Positions 14,097 to 15,447 of a stretch of 15,447 nt of DNA are shown piece by piece. The notes under the pieces are model-generated. The model made no database searches and had not been told where the DNA came from. It saw only the letters and a list, made by a program, of their open reading frames with translations. This stretch comes from an uncultured Alistipes sp. (lineage in GTDB: Bacteria > Bacteroidota > Bacteroidia > Bacteroidales > Rikenellaceae), in assembly GCA_900546005.1 (NCBI GenBank), contig URBJ01000051.1, positions 1-15,447 of the forward strand, given 5' to 3'. The first letter of the stretch is position 1. Every line of letters starts with the position of its first letter. The position numbers and the translations under genes were made by a program.

Positions 14097-15447
14097 CTAA
14101 TATCCGTACTTGTTGGTCAAAGGCAGATGTCGATTGATGCCCAACGTACACGTTGACAAACGGAGCGTCGGACAATATTGATATCGTTTAAATTCACTGG
14201 TCAGCACCATATTGTACACCCGATACACCTCCTCTTCGTCGAAACCGGCATTGATGATCTCCTCTCGACTCTGTCCCTCCTCGATCATCCGATACAAGAT
14301 GGCGTCCAGAATGTCGTACGGAGGCAATGAGTCGGAATCTTTTTGTTCCAACCGAAGCTCGGCCGAGGGAGCCTTCATGATCGTATTGATCGGAATGATC
14401 TCCTTGTCCCGATTGATGTATCGAGCCAAATCATATACTTCGCTTTTGTACAGATCTCCTATGATACTCAGCGCCCCGACCATATCGCCGTACAACGTAC
14501 CGTAGCCGGTAGCGATCTCGCTTTTGTTGGCCGTCGACAACAGCACGTTCCCGAATTTATTGGAGATGGCCATCATCATCATGCCCCGTATGCGGGATTG
14601 CATATTTTCCTCCGCCACGTTGAACGGAAGTTCTCCAAATACAGGTCCGAGTGTCGTTGTCAAAGCGGCAAACGTTTCGTTGATCGGAACGATTTGGTAC
14701 TCCACGCCGAGGTTTTCGGCCAGCTTACGCGCATCTTCCACGGAGTGATCCGAAGAGAATTGCGAAGGCATCAACAGCACACGCACATTCTGCGGACCCA
14801 GTGCCTCTACGGCCATGGATAAAACGACAGCCGAATCGATTCCGCCCGACAACCCCAAACAGGCTTTTTCGAAACCGTTTTTGGAGAAGTAATCTTTCAA
14901 TCCCAATTTAATTGCCTTAAAGACATTAACGGTCTTGTTCTGCTTCGGGAACTTGATCGGTTCGTTATCGGCATCGCAGTCGACGATCTGAAAATCCTCT
15001 TCAAAACTTTTGAGCAGGGCGATAGCCTCCCCCCGACTATTGATGAAGGCGGAAGACCCGTCACAAATTACATCGGTCTGTCCGCCTACATTATTGACAT
15101 ATACGATTGGCTTTCCTGTCATGAAAGCCAATTGCCGGTAGAAGTCGTAGCGTTTTTCTACGATACCTCTTGAGTAGGTGCTGTTACACAGATTAACGAT
15201 GATGTCCGTATATTCTCCGTATTGCTGTTCGGTTCGGATGTCTTCGCCGACGACGACCGCAATCTTTTTTCCGGCGATTTTAATGTATTCACAACCTTTT
15301 GAGGGGGAGATGTAGCACATTTCATCCCGGGACAAGATGGTTTGTTTTCCGACGTAGCGTTTGATTTTTTTATTTTCGATAAGGGCAGCGACGCTGATTG
15401 TTTTGTTGGCGCCCTGCACGGGGAGTCCGATTAAGACAGAGATCCCT
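14097..15447 (-). CDS. nadE: NAD+ synthetase with degenerate glutaminase domain, 5' end cut by window edge
   Basis: Makes NAD+ from deamido-NAD+ and ATP using ammonia or glutamine nitrogen, in the cytoplasm. The frame is open to the right edge, so the GTG at 15419 is not the start. 449 residues are visible, and about 90 are missing if it is of the usual 540-residue two-domain form. The C-terminal synthetase domain looks complete: LGLSGGIDSAVVLSMAVEAL (ATP P-loop), LLSTANKSEIATGYGTLYGD, and KAPSAELRLEQKDSDSLPPY. The N-terminal nitrilase-fold glutaminase is recognisable (ALIENKKI, VYVNNVGGQTD, DGSSAFINSRGEA). However, the catalytic Cys of the usual I-C-E-D motif is Gly (VVVGED, codon 15246-15248). 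The usual PNY-x-V-F-DE-x-RYF loop and the NASPY motif are altered. It lies 105 bp upstream of rseC. Confidence 0.95.
   Translation of the reverse strand, partial: GISVLIGLPVQGANKTISVAALIENKKIKRYVGKQTILSRDEMCYISPSKGCEYIKIAGKKIAVVVGEDIRTEQQYGEYTDIIVNLCNSTYSRGIVEKRYDFYRQLAFMTGKPIVYVNNVGGQTDVICDGSSAFINSRGEAIALLKSFEEDFQIVDCDADNEPIKFPKQNKTVNVFKAIKLGLKDYFSKNGFEKACLGLSGGIDSAVVLSMAVEALGPQNVRVLLMPSQFSSDHSVEDARKLAENLGVEYQIVPINETFAALTTTLGPVFGELPFNVAEENMQSRIRGMMMMAISNKFGNVLLSTANKSEIATGYGTLYGDMVGALSIIGDLYKSEVYDLARYINRDKEIIPINTIMKAPSAELRLEQKDSDSLPPYDILDAILYRMIEEGQSREEIINAGFDEEEVYRVYNMVLTSEFKRYQYCPTLRLSTCTLGINRHLPLTNKYGY

Noticed and set aside
1..15447. CRISPR array, insertion sequence, tRNA, rRNA or phage genes
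   Set aside because: No spaced direct repeats, transposase, integrase, tRNA-like cloverleaf or rRNA stretch was seen; gene content and style are uniformly chromosomal.

Overview
The window is a 15.4 kb piece of a bacterial chromosome made of housekeeping and energy-metabolism genes. I see no mobile element, CRISPR array, rRNA or tRNA. Several traits point to Bacteroidota, most likely Bacteroidales of the Alistipes/Rikenellaceae kind. These are the Bacteroidota-type promoter boxes (TAnnTTTG with an upstream TTTG-like element about 19-20 bp away), weak ribosome binding sites, a single-POTRA outer-membrane barrel protein, and an Rnf operon in the order rseC-rnfBCDGEA. The genus is an inference; no 16S or marker gene is present to confirm it.

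Layout. On the + strand, bases 2-2882 carry the 3' part of pyk (pyruvate kinase, cut by the window edge), an unrecognised secreted protein, thiD (thiamine pyrimidine kinase) and a small FtsB/DivIC-like division protein. On the - strand, queE and hpt follow and overlap. A compact divergent promoter region built on an 18-bp perfect palindrome (4183-4200) separates hpt (purine salvage) from purE (de novo purine synthesis). purE is followed closely by a ZupT-like ZIP metal transporter. A + strand orphan lipoprotein with its own good promoter (5649-5680) converges on a - strand Omp85-like outer-membrane protein gene.

From 8417 to the end everything reads on the - strand: nadE (cut by the window edge), rseC, then rnfB, rnfC, rnfD, rnfG, rnfE and rnfA, closed by a strong intrinsic terminator (8417-8463). 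The Rnf proteins form the membrane complex that couples electron transfer between reduced ferredoxin and NAD+ to ion pumping. RseC is a membrane partner linked to this complex, and NadE makes NAD+, so the block is thematically coherent.

The most notable point is in NadE. The C-terminal synthetase domain looks intact, but the N-terminal glutaminase (nitrilase-fold) domain has glycine where the catalytic cysteine of the conserved CED motif should be (codon 15246-15248), and neighbouring active-site motifs are eroded. This predicts an ammonia-dependent NAD+ synthetase carrying a dead glutaminase domain. No wholly new multi-gene system is evident; the other items worth a second look are the hpt/purE palindrome, the orphan envelope proteins and the flavin-attachment motifs of RnfG and RnfD.
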